64,000 bases of DNA from Candidatus Jettenia sp. AMX2 (GTDB lineage Bacteria > Planctomycetota > Brocadiia > Brocadiales > Brocadiaceae): NCBI GenBank assembly GCA_030583665.1, contig CP129469.1, positions 1-64,000 of the forward strand, written 5' to 3'. The notes beneath the pieces were generated by a model. That model did no database searches. It was not told where the DNA came from and saw only the letters and a list, made by a program, of their open reading frames with translations. This document shows positions 54,316 through 63,915 of the stretch, in pieces. Positions within the stretch are counted from its first letter, which is position 1, and every line of letters starts with the position of its first letter. The translations under genes and the position numbers were made by a program.

Positions 54316-56099
54316 ACGTTATTATTGCAACTGATTGTGGTAGTACGACGACAAAAGCAATATTAATTGAAAAAAAAGAAGGAATATACCGGCAAACCTT
54401 TCGCGGGGAAGCTCCCACTACCGTAGAAGCGCCATTCGAGGATGTGACCCGTGGCGTTTTAAATGCATTTGCTGAAGTGGAAGAGCTTTCCGGCAGGAAA
54501 ATACTCGACGGAGAAAAGATCATTACTCCTGCCCGGGGGAACATCGGTGTAGATATTTATGTCTCAACCAGTAGTGCCGGCGGAGGATTGCAGATGATGG
54601 TTGCAGGGGCTGTGAGGGCTATGACTGCAGCAAGTGCACAGCGTGCGGCGCTTGGCGCTGGTGCAATTGTAATGGATGTTATAGCCTCGAATGACCAGCG
54701 TCTTCCCCATGAAAAAATCGATCGTATCCGCCAGTTAAGACCCGATATGATTCTTCTTTCCGGTGGCACTGACGGCGGTACTGTTACCCATGTGGTAGAA
54801 CTGGCTGAATATATTGCTGCCGCAAACCCGAAGCCACGGCTTGGTATAACCTTTCAACTCCCCGTTATCTACGCAGGAAATAAGGATGTCCGTGAAAAGA
54901 TTAAGGAAATCCTGGGCGAACTCGCTTCACTCCATATCACAGAAAATATCAGGCCTACCCTTGAAAAAGAGAACCTCGTTCCGGCACGGCAAGAGATTCA
55001 GAATCTTTTTCTTAAACACGTTATGGCCCAGGCCCCCGGTTATAAAAAACTTATGTCATGGACTGGTGCGCCTATTATGCCTACCCCCGGTGCGGTTGGG
55101 CTTATTATGCAGACGATTGCCAGAAAAAACGATATTAATGTGGTAGGTGTTGATATAGGAGGCGCTACGACGGATGTCTTCTCTGTTTATGGTGAAATAT
55201 TTAATCGCACCGTTAGTGCAAATCTTGGAATGAGCTATAGTATTTCTAATGTGCTGGCAGAGGCTGGATTAGAAAATATTTTGCGTTGGGTACCATTCGA
55301 TATTGATGAATCTGAACTGAGAAACAGGATTAAGAACAAGATGATCAGGCCCACAACGATACCCCAGACCCTGGAAGAGTTAAAGATTGAACAGGCCATA
55401 TCGCGGGAGGCATTAAGGGTGTCTTTTATGCAACATAAATCCCTGGCGGTCGGACTCAAAGGGGTACAAAGGGAACGGGATATCTCAGAAGCATTTAAAC
55501 AGGAAGTTGACGGTGAGACAATCGTGGATATGCTAAGACTTGACTTGCTGGTAGGCAGCGGGGGTGTGCTTTCGCATGCACCGCGCAGATCGCAAGCCAT
55601 GCTTATGATGATCGATGCATTCCAGCCTGAAGGCATAACGAGGATTGCTGTTGATAGTATTTTTATGATGCCTCATTTGGGTGTTCTTTCGAGTGTAAAT
55701 GAAAAGGCCGCTACGGAAGTTTTTGAAAGAGATTGCCTGATTTATCTTGGTACGTGCATATCCCTTGCTAAAGGCAGTGTTGGAAAGGCCGGAGAAAAAT
55801 GCGTGTCTTATAAGCTGACAATGCCTGATGGCAGAACAGTCGAAGATATTCTTCCTTATGGAGAGATACGTGTTTTTCCGCTGGCTGTTGATCAGTCAGC
55901 AGAAATCGAAGTTTTGCCGGTAAAAAATTTTGACCTTGGGGAAGGAAAAGGTAAACTTGTGAAAAAGAAGGTTTTTGGAGGGGTCGTTGGTCTTGTTATT
56001 GATACACGGGGAAGACCTGTTACCCTGGCAAAGGATAAAGCATCCAGAGTAGCGCAGCTTTACAGATGGACCAGGGCTATTGCTGCTTATCCGGAATAA
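54312..56099 (+). CDS. MutL-type (GlmL/glutamate mutase accessory) ASKHA protein
   Basis: This 595-residue ATPase of the pfam13941 MutL family has the phosphate-1 motif ATDCGSTTTKAILIEK, the second-domain motif VGVDIGGATTDVFSVYG, VSTSSAGGGLQMMVAGAVRA and LLVGSGGVLSHAPRRSQAM. The named relatives reactivate or assemble adenosylcobalamin mutases, but no mutase subunit is nearby. Here it lies with membrane-protein genes (56816-62355), so a different role is likely. Start TTG 54312 overlaps the previous stop; GAGAGG lies upstream. Confidence 0.85.
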   Translation: MNVIIATDCGSTTTKAILIEKKEGIYRQTFRGEAPTTVEAPFEDVTRGVLNAFAEVEELSGRKILDGEKIITPARGNIGVDIYVSTSSAGGGLQMMVAGAVRAMTAASAQRAALGAGAIVMDVIASNDQRLPHEKIDRIRQLRPDMILLSGGTDGGTVTHVVELAEYIAAANPKPRLGITFQLPVIYAGNKDVREKIKEILGELASLHITENIRPTLEKENLVPARQEIQNLFLKHVMAQAPGYKKLMSWTGAPIMPTPGAVGLIMQTIARKNDINVVGVDIGGATTDVFSVYGEIFNRTVSANLGMSYSISNVLAEAGLENILRWVPFDIDESELRNRIKNKMIRPTTIPQTLEELKIEQAISREALRVSFMQHKSLAVGLKGVQRERDISEAFKQEVDGETIVDMLRLDLLVGSGGVLSHAPRRSQAMLMMIDAFQPEGITRIAVDSIFMMPHLGVLSSVNEKAATEVFERDCLIYLGTCISLAKGSVGKAGEKCVSYKLTMPDGRTVEDILPYGEIRVFPLAVDQSAEIEVLPVKNFDLGEGKGKLVKKKVFGGVVGLVIDTRGRPVTLAKDKASRVAQLYRWTRAIAAYPE

Positions 56100-56268
56100 G
56101 TTGTTGCAATGAACAATCATATCGTAGCGTAGTCACAACAATAACGGGACGTAGAGCACATAGTTATTATGGCGTAGCCAAAACCAAAATGATTTAACCA
56201 GAATACGAAGTTTATGAAGAACATGAAGAAAGACAGGATTTAAATTTGCTTTGTAATTTCTCAGTAAT

Positions 56269-56283
56269 AACCCTGACAGGGTT
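56269..56283. repeat. Single intergenic REP
   Basis: AACCCTGACAGGGTT, the same unit as in the RAYT cassette 28 kb away. Confidence 0.85.
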
Positions 56284-56348
56284 TTCGATATTTTTCCCTT
56301 TCGTGTTTTTTTGCTTCGCGTTCTTTGTGGTATAAAACGCGTTTTTTA

Positions 56349-56506
56349 TGTAGGGCAGGCACTGCCTGCCAATTACCTGTTCCACCAGTCATTGCGAGGG
56401 TCTTTTCTGAAGCAATCCCAAAGGCAGAGATTGTTTCGTGGCTTCGCTTCCCGCAATGAGAGAAACGGTTTTATTTGGTGGGCAGTGCCCACCCTGCATT
56501 TCTGAA
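56349..56506. repeat. Family-C-related element with complementary ends
   Basis: The left end TGTAGGGCAGGCACTGCC and the complement of the right end (TGCAGGGTGGGCACTGCC) match at 16 of 18 positions. Both are parts of perfect palindromes (GGCAGGCA-C-TGCCTGCC and GGTGGGCA-G-TGCCCACC). The interior has two TCATTGCGAG/GAAGCAATC-type units. Confidence 0.7.
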
Positions 56507-56687
56507 ATTATAGTCAAATAAAATTTGCTAATCTTTAATTTATACCCCTCTTGACAGGGGACTTGTCTTCACTCTATTAAATAGGAATGGGGGCCGGGGT
56601 TGTATTTCATCAAATAAATTTATTGTTTCAAAAAGCATAACTTTAGAAAACAGATGCTTTTGGTTATATTTCTACCACGAAACACCC

Positions 56688-56758
56688 GGCGCGGCTTTTT
56701 GCCGCAACCAAATTCGAAATACGAATATCGAAATATGAAACAATTTCAAATGACAAAA
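56688..56758 (+). repeat. Interspersed repeat family D, copy 2
   Basis: Hairpin GCGGC-TTTTT-GCCGC, then AACCAAATTCGAAATACG and CAATTTCAAATGACAAA. It ends 57 bases before the next gene. Confidence 0.8.
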
Positions 56759-56815
56759 AACTCATGTAATTTATTTCTGATTTCATTTGCTATTCTATAA
56801 AACAGAGAAACAACG

Positions 56816-57943
56816 ATGGCTCATGCTTATACACCCGGTTTACGCGTAACAGATAGAGTTAAGGTTACAAGCAGGCGTACCTTGCCTTTATTGGGAGAGG
56901 TCGTAGTCAAAAAAGATGATGTTCTGAAGGCGGAAGATATTGTGGCAAAGACCTATCTGCCGGGTAGAGTGCATGCTATTAATGCAGTGAACCGTTTAGG
57001 TATTCAGCCAAAAGACCTGAAAGAATATATGCTGAAGAAGGAAGGTGATCCGGTTCAGAAAGATGAACCGATCGCTGAAACGCGGCCCTGGATCAAGATG
57101 CTGAAGTCAATCCTCCATTCACCTATCACAGGCACGATAGAAACCATATCAACAGTGACCGGACAGGTACTTTTGCGGGAGCCCCCAAAACTGATTCGGG
57201 TGCATGCTTATATTGATGGCACGGTAATAGAGGTGATGGAGAGAGAAGGGGTCGTTATTGAATCAATGGCGACCTTTATCCAGGGAATCTTTGGCGTAGG
57301 GGGTGAAGCTATGGGACAGCTTGTTATTGCAGCAGATAACCCTGGCGATGTCCTTACACCAGAGCGTATCCAGGCTGCACATAAGGATAAGATTATTGCA
57401 GGAGGTTCATTTGTTCAATACACTGCTATTGATAAGGCAAAGAAGGTAGGTGCCAAGGGGATCGTTGTCGGTGGAATTAATGATGAGGATCTTAAGAAAC
57501 TCCTTGGTTACGACCTGGGAGTAGCTATTACTGGTTCAGAAGCTACTGGCATCACACTTATTGTTACTGAAGGTTTTGGTAAGATACCTATGGCACAAAG
57601 AACCTTTGAGCTTTTAAAATCGCGTTCCGGCTCAAAAACCTCGATTAACGGCGCTACCCAGATCCGGGCGGGGGTGGTAAGGCCAGAGATTATTATACCC
57701 TGTGATAATGCTGGTATAATTGACGAAGTGGCTGACAAACCTGTTTCCAGAGGTATGGAAGCCGGTGATGTTGTAAGAATTATCCGTGTTCCCTATTTTG
57801 GAAAGATCGGCAGGATTAAATCACTTCCCTTCTCACCTCAGAAGATAGAAACCGAAGCCACAGTACGCGTTCTCAATGTAGAATTTCCGGATGGTTCCAC
57901 AGTCGTTGTTCCTCGTGCTAATATTGAAATGATTGAGATCTAA
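56816..57943 (+). CDS. Conserved protein with biotinyl/lipoyl-like hammerhead and KOW/SH3-like ends
   Basis: In this 375-residue soluble protein the N-terminal part (RTLPLLGEVVVKKDDVLKAE, then ILHSPITGTIETISTVTGQV) resembles the barrel-sandwich hybrids of RnfC or biotinyl carriers, but no modifiable MKM lysine is present. The middle has GAKGIVVGGINDEDLKKLLG, a Rossmann-like half. The C terminus (EATVRVLNVEFPDGSTVVVP) resembles a KOW or SH3-like strand set. I know no function. It lies between the MutL-type gene and the DUF6754 gene, all on the plus strand, with repeats on both sides. Confidence 0.7.
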   Translation: MAHAYTPGLRVTDRVKVTSRRTLPLLGEVVVKKDDVLKAEDIVAKTYLPGRVHAINAVNRLGIQPKDLKEYMLKKEGDPVQKDEPIAETRPWIKMLKSILHSPITGTIETISTVTGQVLLREPPKLIRVHAYIDGTVIEVMEREGVVIESMATFIQGIFGVGGEAMGQLVIAADNPGDVLTPERIQAAHKDKIIAGGSFVQYTAIDKAKKVGAKGIVVGGINDEDLKKLLGYDLGVAITGSEATGITLIVTEGFGKIPMAQRTFELLKSRSGSKTSINGATQIRAGVVRPEIIIPCDNAGIIDEVADKPVSRGMEAGDVVRIIRVPYFGKIGRIKSLPFSPQKIETEATVRVLNVEFPDGSTVVVPRANIEMIEI

Positions 57944-58817
57944 ATGTAAAATTGGTTCGCATAGTAATTTCAAAAACGTAGTGGCCTGGCGCGGCCTTTG
58001 GCCGCAACCAAATTCGAATTTCGAAATTCGAAACAATTTCAAATGACAAATACTCAAAGCTCCAAACTATACGTAAGCCTTGTATAATTAATGTCTTAAG
58101 GTTATGTACTTTTAAAAACGAGCATAAAAAACAAGAAGTTGATAGATAGTAGTACGAAGAAAAGATTATGGTTTAAAGGCTATATTTAGCGCGGATAAAC
58201 ACCGATGAGAACGGATAAAGTTAGATGATTCAGGGTTTAGGGTTCAAAGTTGATTGTGATACCAAAATTTCCTCCCCCTTGATGGGGGAGGCCAGGTGGG
58301 GATGAATAAGAATCGAAAAAAAACTACGGCATATAGCAAAAATGCTCAGAAAACGACCCACCGATGCAGAAAAAAGTCATAAGAAAAGCATTGATTGATT
58401 GACCCACCCTCCCCTAACCCCTCCCATCGAGGGAGGGGTATTTATCAAGCTTATGCATTTTGAAAAACGAGCAAAAAAACAAGAAGTTGATGGATTGTAG
58501 TACAGATAAGGAATTGTTTATGACAACCAGGACGGTGTCCTGCCAGAAAATGTGTTTATTGTTCCACCAAATGCGTTTCTGGTTGGTCAACGTCGACGGT
58601 TGATACCATTTTGCTTTACTTCATTCATCCGTATACTTTCTTATTGTAATTTAATGGTAATAAACTATAATTACAAAAATTTTTAAGAATCGAATTTAAT
58701 GCCACTTATGCAGATGGAGCGGCTTTAAGCCTGCCTCTCCATAATAATATTGCTAAACAATACTGATCAATAATTGTCTTATTAACTTTTCATTACATTT
58801 TTTTCTATACGATAAAA
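57944..58817. other. Repeat-filled intergenic region
   Basis: There is no gene in 874 bases. It holds a family-D copy (57988-58050), its continuation with AAACAAGAAGTTGATAGAT (58130-58150) and again near 58478, and two CCTCCC...GGGAGG palindromic units (58265-58300 and 58400-58440). The last 300 bases, AT-rich, probably hold the promoter of the DUF6754 gene. Confidence 0.65.
57988..58050 (+). repeat. Interspersed repeat family D, copy 3
   Basis: GGCGCGGCCTTTGGCCGC, then AACCAAATTCGAATTTCG and CAATTTCAAATGACAAA. It lies 45 bases after the stop of the upstream gene. Confidence 0.8.
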
Positions 58818-60059
58818 GTGATCAAGTTAAAGAAGCTGCTTGTTATTACCGGTGTTTTTTTTCTTTTCTCATTTTTTTCTGTGACCGCAGCCCAGGAATT
58901 ACCGGTGTTTTTTATCCCTCCGACTGGATTTAAAGCATTTGACACCCCTAACGACGCCGGGGAGACGATATCGCTGACCTGGTCAATATCGCCGAATGAT
59001 TCGTCAGATGTTTATTATGTGATTTATATTGATAAAAGCAAAGACGGCACCTTTGAAAAAGAGGCAGCCCGTATAAAATCAAATGCCCATTACCGGACTG
59101 CCGCCCCTGAGATCTTTGGTTATAAAGAAGACAACGGTAATTATCATTATATCCAGATAAATCCATGGAAGATTTTTAATGAAGAAAAATCCGATAAGAA
59201 TCAGGTTTATTATTTCAAACTGGCTATGGAGGCCGGGGATGACAAAATTGTCCTGGATACGATAGCTTCGGCCACCGCTCATGGCAACTGGATACACACA
59301 AAAAAGATAAACAATTTTGTGATTATGATTATCCTGTCCGTTATTATCCTTTACTTTATTGTTCATGCGCGGCGGAATCCTGATATGTTTTTAAGAAAGA
59401 TAGGGGGGTTAGACGCAGTGGATGAGGCATTAGGCCGTGCTACAGAGATGGGGAAGCCTGTTCTCTTTGTTCACGGACTGACGGGTATGGGGAGTATTTC
59501 TACCATTGCAGCGACTAATATTTTAGGCAGGATTGCACGGAAGATTGCCGACTACGATGCAAACCTGAAGGTTGTCAACAACGATCCTATTGTCATGTCT
59601 GTGAGCCAGGAAGTAGTGAAGGAATCTTATCTGGAGGCAGGACGTCCGGATGCGTATAATCCGGATAACGTTTTTTTAGTAGCGTCAGAACAATTCCCTT
59701 ATGTAGCAGCCGTTGGTGGTATTATGACCCGTGAGAAGCCAGCCGCTAATTTCTTTATAGGATATTTTTTTGCAGAGTCTCTTATTCTGGCAGAAACAGG
59801 TGCCACTACGGGAGCCATCCAGATTGCCGGCACCGATGCTTTTACCCAGTTACCTTTCTTTATTACTACCTGCGATTATACCCTGATTGGTGAAGAATTG
59901 TATGCTGCAAGCGCCTATTTATCGAGGGAACCCATGCTTATGGGCACTTTGAGGGCTCAGGATGTGGGTAAGGGCCTTAGTATTATTATTCTGGTTCTGG
60001 GAACCCTATTGGCCAGTTTTGGGTTAGAATTCGTTACGCGTTTGTTTGAGGTTTTTTGA
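58818..60059 (+). CDS. DUF6754-type membrane protein with extracytoplasmic domain
   Basis: This 413-residue protein has a signal sequence (residues 1-25, ending VTAAQ), then an extracytoplasmic FN3-like domain (ETISLTWSISPNDSSDVYYV). One TM (about 165-183) leads to a cytoplasmic part with GKPVLFVHGLTGMGSISTIA and ETGATTGAIQIAGTDAFTQL; a last TM lies at about 388-405. The cytoplasmic part is the conserved DUF6754-like region; its function is unknown. The start is GTG 58818. It begins a run of four membrane-protein genes. Confidence 0.75.
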   Translation: MIKLKKLLVITGVFFLFSFFSVTAAQELPVFFIPPTGFKAFDTPNDAGETISLTWSISPNDSSDVYYVIYIDKSKDGTFEKEAARIKSNAHYRTAAPEIFGYKEDNGNYHYIQINPWKIFNEEKSDKNQVYYFKLAMEAGDDKIVLDTIASATAHGNWIHTKKINNFVIMIILSVIILYFIVHARRNPDMFLRKIGGLDAVDEALGRATEMGKPVLFVHGLTGMGSISTIAATNILGRIARKIADYDANLKVVNNDPIVMSVSQEVVKESYLEAGRPDAYNPDNVFLVASEQFPYVAAVGGIMTREKPAANFFIGYFFAESLILAETGATTGAIQIAGTDAFTQLPFFITTCDYTLIGEELYAASAYLSREPMLMGTLRAQDVGKGLSIIILVLGTLLASFGLEFVTRLFEVF

Positions 60060-60144
60060 GATAGGGATTGAATAAAAAAAGTTGAGTATTACAGAATGTT
60101 TTTCTGAAAGCATGTTGTGGTTTTGTGAGAATCCATAAAGAACT

Positions 60145-60798
60145 ATGAATTTTTTTAAACGGACAATTCCCCTCATTATCGCATTTGTTATGGGTGTGCT
60201 GATGGCCCTGCAGTATTATGTTCCTCATAAACTATCACAGGATTTCCTGGAAGTAGTAACAAGGTGGGACAGGATTATAGCAGGCTTTGCTGTGTTTATC
60301 GGGGCATATAGTTTGTTTCATCTGCACTGGACAAGGATTAAAAGAAGGGTAGAGGGGTGGGGATACAGTGTTTTTGTTTATTTTGGAGCGACCATTACCA
60401 TAACTTTCGGTTTGATAAATGGAGGGAAATTTTTCTGGAACGATAAGCAGGCGGATACAATGTTTGACTGGTTCTATTACTATATCCAGGTGCCGGCAGG
60501 TGCTACAATTTTTTCCATTTTAGCTTTTTTTATTGCCTCGGCAGCCTATCGTACCTTCCGTGCACGTACAAACGAATCGACAATGTTACTGATTGCTGCA
60601 ATTATTGTGATGCTGGGGAGAGTGCCAATAGGTAATTATATTTCTACCTATATCCCGGTAATAGCCGATTGGATTATGGCTGTTCCCAACCTTGCCGCAA
60701 AAAGGGGTATTCTTCTGGGGGTAAGTTTAGGAGCGATTGCAACCTCTCTGAAGATCATATTTGGTATCGAACGGTCATATCTTGGAGGAGGTGATTAG
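60145..60798 (+). CDS. Multi-pass membrane protein, second gene of the DUF6754 run
   Basis: This 217-residue protein has about six predicted TM segments (roughly 8-25, 44-60, 74-92, 108-128, 140-158, 188-205). No known catalytic motif is seen. It lies 85 bases after the DUF6754 gene, and its stop TAG shares one base with the next gene's GTG. It is probably part of one membrane complex with its neighbours. Confidence 0.7.
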   Translation: MNFFKRTIPLIIAFVMGVLMALQYYVPHKLSQDFLEVVTRWDRIIAGFAVFIGAYSLFHLHWTRIKRRVEGWGYSVFVYFGATITITFGLINGGKFFWNDKQADTMFDWFYYYIQVPAGATIFSILAFFIASAAYRTFRARTNESTMLLIAAIIVMLGRVPIGNYISTYIPVIADWIMAVPNLAAKRGILLGVSLGAIATSLKIIFGIERSYLGGGD

Positions 60799-61613
60799 TG
60801 GAAAGGTATTTACGGATAGACCGGCGTATAATTTTTGCAGTCATTGCGGTGGCGGTTATTGTGTCTCTTCTCCTCCGTTTTGAATTACCGGTGCCTGAAT
60901 CGAAATCTGTCCGTGGGGTGTATGACAAGATAGAGTCGTTGCCGGCGGGTTCTCATGTTATGATGGCCTTTAACTACGATCCGTCTTCCAAGGAAGAACT
61001 TCAGCCGATGGCTGTTGCCTTTCTCCATCATTGTTTTAGCAGGGATTTAAAAGTAATTGCTATGACGTTGTATCCGGGGGCGCCTGGTCTTATAGAGCAG
61101 GCATTAAATACGGTAGCCAGCCAATATCAGAAAAAGCACGGAGAAGACTATGTATTCCTTGGCTATAAACCCGGCGGTGCATCTCTTATTATCAATATGG
61201 GGGAAAATCTTTATTCTGCCTTTCCAAAGGATTTTTATGGAAATGATACGATGACATTACCGGCACTACGGGGTGTCGATTCTTTGAGAAAGATCGATTA
61301 TCTATTCGATCTTGCAGCAGGTACAACCATAGAGACCTGGATCGTGTTTGGCAAAGAAAAATATAAATTTGAATTAGGGGCAGGATGTACAGCTGTGATG
61401 GGGCCGGATATGTATCCGTTTCTTCAGTCAAAGCAGCTCAGCGGCTTGCTCAGTGGCCTTAAGGGGGCTGCAGAATATGAAACGCTCGTTAATAAGAAGG
61501 CATCTGCTGTAAACGGTATGCGCTCACAAAGCGTTGTTCACGCGCTTATTATTCTTTTTGTTATCTGTGGTAATATTCTTTATTTTGTATCGAGAAGGAC
61601 AAAGTATGCGTAA
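60798..61613 (+). CDS. Membrane-anchored protein with alpha/beta domain, third gene of the run
   Basis: This 271-residue protein has an N-terminal TM (about 9-27) and a C-terminal TM (about 248-264) that enclose a soluble domain. The domain has VYDKIESLPAGSHVMMAFNY, DLKVIAMTLYPGAPGLIEQA and FLGYKPGGASLIINMGENL, suggesting a Rossmann-like fold. I do not recognise the family. The GTG start overlaps the previous stop by one base and its stop overlaps the next gene by 8 bases, so co-translation is certain in layout. Confidence 0.7.
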   Translation: MERYLRIDRRIIFAVIAVAVIVSLLLRFELPVPESKSVRGVYDKIESLPAGSHVMMAFNYDPSSKEELQPMAVAFLHHCFSRDLKVIAMTLYPGAPGLIEQALNTVASQYQKKHGEDYVFLGYKPGGASLIINMGENLYSAFPKDFYGNDTMTLPALRGVDSLRKIDYLFDLAAGTTIETWIVFGKEKYKFELGAGCTAVMGPDMYPFLQSKQLSGLLSGLKGAAEYETLVNKKASAVNGMRSQSVVHALIILFVICGNILYFVSRRTKYA

Positions 61614-62355
61614 GGACGGTGACTTTCTTATTCTGACAGGCTCGATTGGTCTCTTTGTCTGTATTAACATCTTCCTGATGGCTTCAGGTAAGTTACCCTT
61701 CTCTTTCAACGGTTTTGGGATTATGCTTGGAGCGGGGCTTACCCTTGCTGTTTACAGTTTCCTTTACAAGGATAACCCTTCTTTCAAGATTGCTGAAAAC
61801 CTTTATGTTGGTGTTTCGTTGGGTTATACGATCATTATTACCTGGTTTAACTTTCTTAAGCCTGATTTGTTTGACCCCCTCATTGTCCCGATGTTTTCAA
61901 AAGCAGCGGAAAAGTCCCCTCACTATACCTTGATAATCCCTTCTTTCCTCGGCATCTTTATGTTATTAAGATTCTCAAGGAACCTGGCTTGGCTGAGCCG
62001 GTGGACCTTTGCATTTGTGGTGGGTCTTGGTGCCGGCATCAGTATTCCCAGGGTCATTTCCGCATTTATCCTGGGGCAAATCAAACCTTCCTTACGCCCC
62101 GTCTTCTCCAGTGGAGAAACCATTCTTTCCAGCATAGATACCTTACTGATCCTGTTGGGAGTAACATCCGTACTTATCTACTTTATATTTTCCGTTGAAC
62201 ATAAAGGCGCAATCGGAAAAATATCAAAAGTAGGGATATGGTTTTTGATGATATCATTTGGAGCCTCCTTTGGTTACACAGTCATGGCGCGTGTATCGCT
62301 GCTCATAGGCCGTGTTCAATTTCTCCTGAGGGATTGGTTAGGTATTTTACAATAA
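61606..62355 (+). CDS. Multi-pass membrane protein, last gene of the run
   Basis: This 249-residue protein has about seven TM segments (approximately 8-25, 33-50, 62-80, 105-120, 130-155, 180-200, 215-240). Basic residues mark the loops; no catalytic motif is visible. ATG 61606 (MRKDGDFLILTGSIG) is preferred over TTG 61534, with GAGAAGG upstream and an 8-base overlap with the previous gene. It ends the DUF6754 run. Confidence 0.7.
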   Translation: MRKDGDFLILTGSIGLFVCINIFLMASGKLPFSFNGFGIMLGAGLTLAVYSFLYKDNPSFKIAENLYVGVSLGYTIIITWFNFLKPDLFDPLIVPMFSKAAEKSPHYTLIIPSFLGIFMLLRFSRNLAWLSRWTFAFVVGLGAGISIPRVISAFILGQIKPSLRPVFSSGETILSSIDTLLILLGVTSVLIYFIFSVEHKGAIGKISKVGIWFLMISFGASFGYTVMARVSLLIGRVQFLLRDWLGILQ

Positions 62356-62368
62356 CCAATCAAGGTAG

Positions 62369-62524
62369 TCTTCCTATCTCAGCGTAAAAGATACCTACAA
62401 ATTGGACGATGTAAGAGATGCTTTTCGTCTGGGTGACTTAGAGTCAGTAGTGAGATATGGCCGGTCGACCAGTAGTGCATCAATAGTTGAGTCAAAATAT
62501 AGGGGCAAAATCATCATAATGACA
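62369..62524 (+). pseudogene. Possible remnant of a zinc-type alcohol dehydrogenase C terminus
   Basis: A short open stretch reads VKDTYKLDDVRDAFRLGD and ESKYRGKIIIMTD. This is the pattern at the end of medium-chain dehydrogenases or quinone oxidoreductases, but nothing upstream matches. It may be a chance resemblance. Confidence 0.25.
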
Positions 62525-62549
62525 GATTTGTCAAGAAAGGAACGAAAGA

Positions 62550-63203
62550 ATGAAAAAAGTACTCGGCGTGTCGGGTTCTCCGATCACAAACAGCAATACC
62601 GATCGCGCACTGAAGGCGGTGCTTGAGGCCACAGGCCTCGAGACCGAGTTTGTTAAGCTGGTGGACTATACTGTTGCGCCATGCAAGGCATGTCTGGGTT
62701 GTTTGAAGACAAACCAGTGCGTCATCAAAGATGATGGGATTATGCTTGCGGAGAAAGCCAAAACGGCGAGTGCACTAGTCATTGCAGGGTTCACGCCTTA
62801 CTCAACGCTGGATTCACGAACAAAGGCGTTTATTGAGCGACTCTACCCCTTACGCCACCAGAAGGGTTTCATGGCCGGGAAGCCGGGTGCTGCAGTAATC
62901 ACATCCTGTGTGCCGCAAGATAACAAGCAACTTCCGCCGGCAGCAGAGATGGGGGTCAACGCTGTGACCTTCTACATGATGGAAGAAGGGATGCAATTTG
63001 TTGGTGCACTGAAGTTACAAGGAAACGTTCCCTGCATCCGTTGCAGCTTTGGTGATGAGTGCAAGATGTCTGGTATCAAGATGCTCTACGGTTCGATGGC
63101 CACTGTGGACAGCGTTGGAATCAAGCAGTTTGAGCAGCAACCTGTTCTGGTTCAGGGCGCACAGGAACTCGGACGAAAGATTGCCGAAACCCTCAGCAAA
63201 TAA
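62550..63203 (+). CDS. NAD(P)H-dependent FMN reductase / iron-sulfur flavoprotein-like
   Basis: This 217-residue flavodoxin-fold protein has GVSGSPITNSNTDRALKA (FMN phosphate loop) and the Cys-rich CKACLGCLKTNQCVIKDD, as in iron-sulfur flavoproteins and quinone reductases of anaerobes. Two further Cys (PCIRCSFGDEC) follow. It probably reduces a small acceptor with FMN. AAGGA lies 8 bases before the ATG. Its base composition looks more GC-rich than nearby genes, which hints at transfer, although I have not measured it. Confidence 0.8.
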   Translation: MKKVLGVSGSPITNSNTDRALKAVLEATGLETEFVKLVDYTVAPCKACLGCLKTNQCVIKDDGIMLAEKAKTASALVIAGFTPYSTLDSRTKAFIERLYPLRHQKGFMAGKPGAAVITSCVPQDNKQLPPAAEMGVNAVTFYMMEEGMQFVGALKLQGNVPCIRCSFGDECKMSGIKMLYGSMATVDSVGIKQFEQQPVLVQGAQELGRKIAETLSK

Positions 63204-63351
63204 CCCGGCAGACAAAGCACCGGAGACGGCATGGTGCCAGCGCACCTCAGTCCGCCGTTAGTTAGAGAGTGTTACATGGCGGATACATTTTGGTGTTTAA
63301 ATTACGATGAAGTGAAGCAAAACACAAGGAGGTCTACCAGGATAAAGACAG

Positions 63352-63675
63352 ATGAGTAAACGTAAACAAAAGCTGACAGTATCGGAAAAGGCTGAAAGAA
63401 AGCGGAGACGTAAGGAATACATGACTATTTTTATCAATGGCAAACAGAAACGGATTAAACGGCCTGAGGCTATTGAGGGGGATGGAGTGGATGAGTTTAT
63501 TCGACTCAATGCCGACCCGATATGGCTGCATCAGAATGAAATGTGGGAGTATATGGAGCCAGCGCCCGAGGTGCCGGGGGAAAACGGTCTCGATCTACCG
63601 TCCCCTGAGAAAGACCCTGAAAGTAAAAACAGATGGCGGGCCGATAGGGATTATGGTAACGAAATCCCTTTTTAG
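63352..63675 (+). CDS. Small basic protein of unknown function
   Basis: This 107-residue protein has a very basic N terminus (KRKQKLTVSEKAERKRRRKE) and an acidic, Pro-rich C-terminal half with WLHQNEMWEYMEPAPEVPG. I do not recognise it. An AGGA sits about 9 bases before the ATG, and a better AAGGAGG lies 26 bases upstream. It is on its own between the flavoprotein and the Uma2-type gene. Confidence 0.55.
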   Translation: MSKRKQKLTVSEKAERKRRRKEYMTIFINGKQKRIKRPEAIEGDGVDEFIRLNADPIWLHQNEMWEYMEPAPEVPGENGLDLPSPEKDPESKNRWRADRDYGNEIPF

Positions 63676-63915
63676 CGGTGTATGTAACCACGGCTACCTC
63701 GTTCATGAGAACCCAACACAGGGTGATATTCTCGTTAGCATCTTCGATAATTTGACCACACCCCTATCCGTCCCTCTTTGTTACTGGTTTTAAAACATCT
63801 CAGGGTTTTCCTTGACTTTATTTTTGTCTCTGATATTTTAAGAGAAGCTTATTTTATATAGAAATAAGGTTGTTTCAGATAACCGTTTACACAAAATTAA
63901 CTTTACAGCACTGCC

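Larger units (their letters stand above)
56100..56815. other. Repeat-filled intergenic region
   Basis: There is no gene in 716 bases. It contains, in order, a MITE-like left end (TAGCCAAAACCAAAATGA, 56174), a single REP (56269), a family-C relative (56349-56506), a partial MITE right end (56643-56668) and a family-D copy (56688-56758). Confidence 0.7.

Noticed and set aside
62402-62626. A 74-codon gene upstream of the flavoprotein
   Set aside because: It overlaps the flavoprotein in another frame; only its first half resembles a dehydrogenase tail, so it is at most a remnant.
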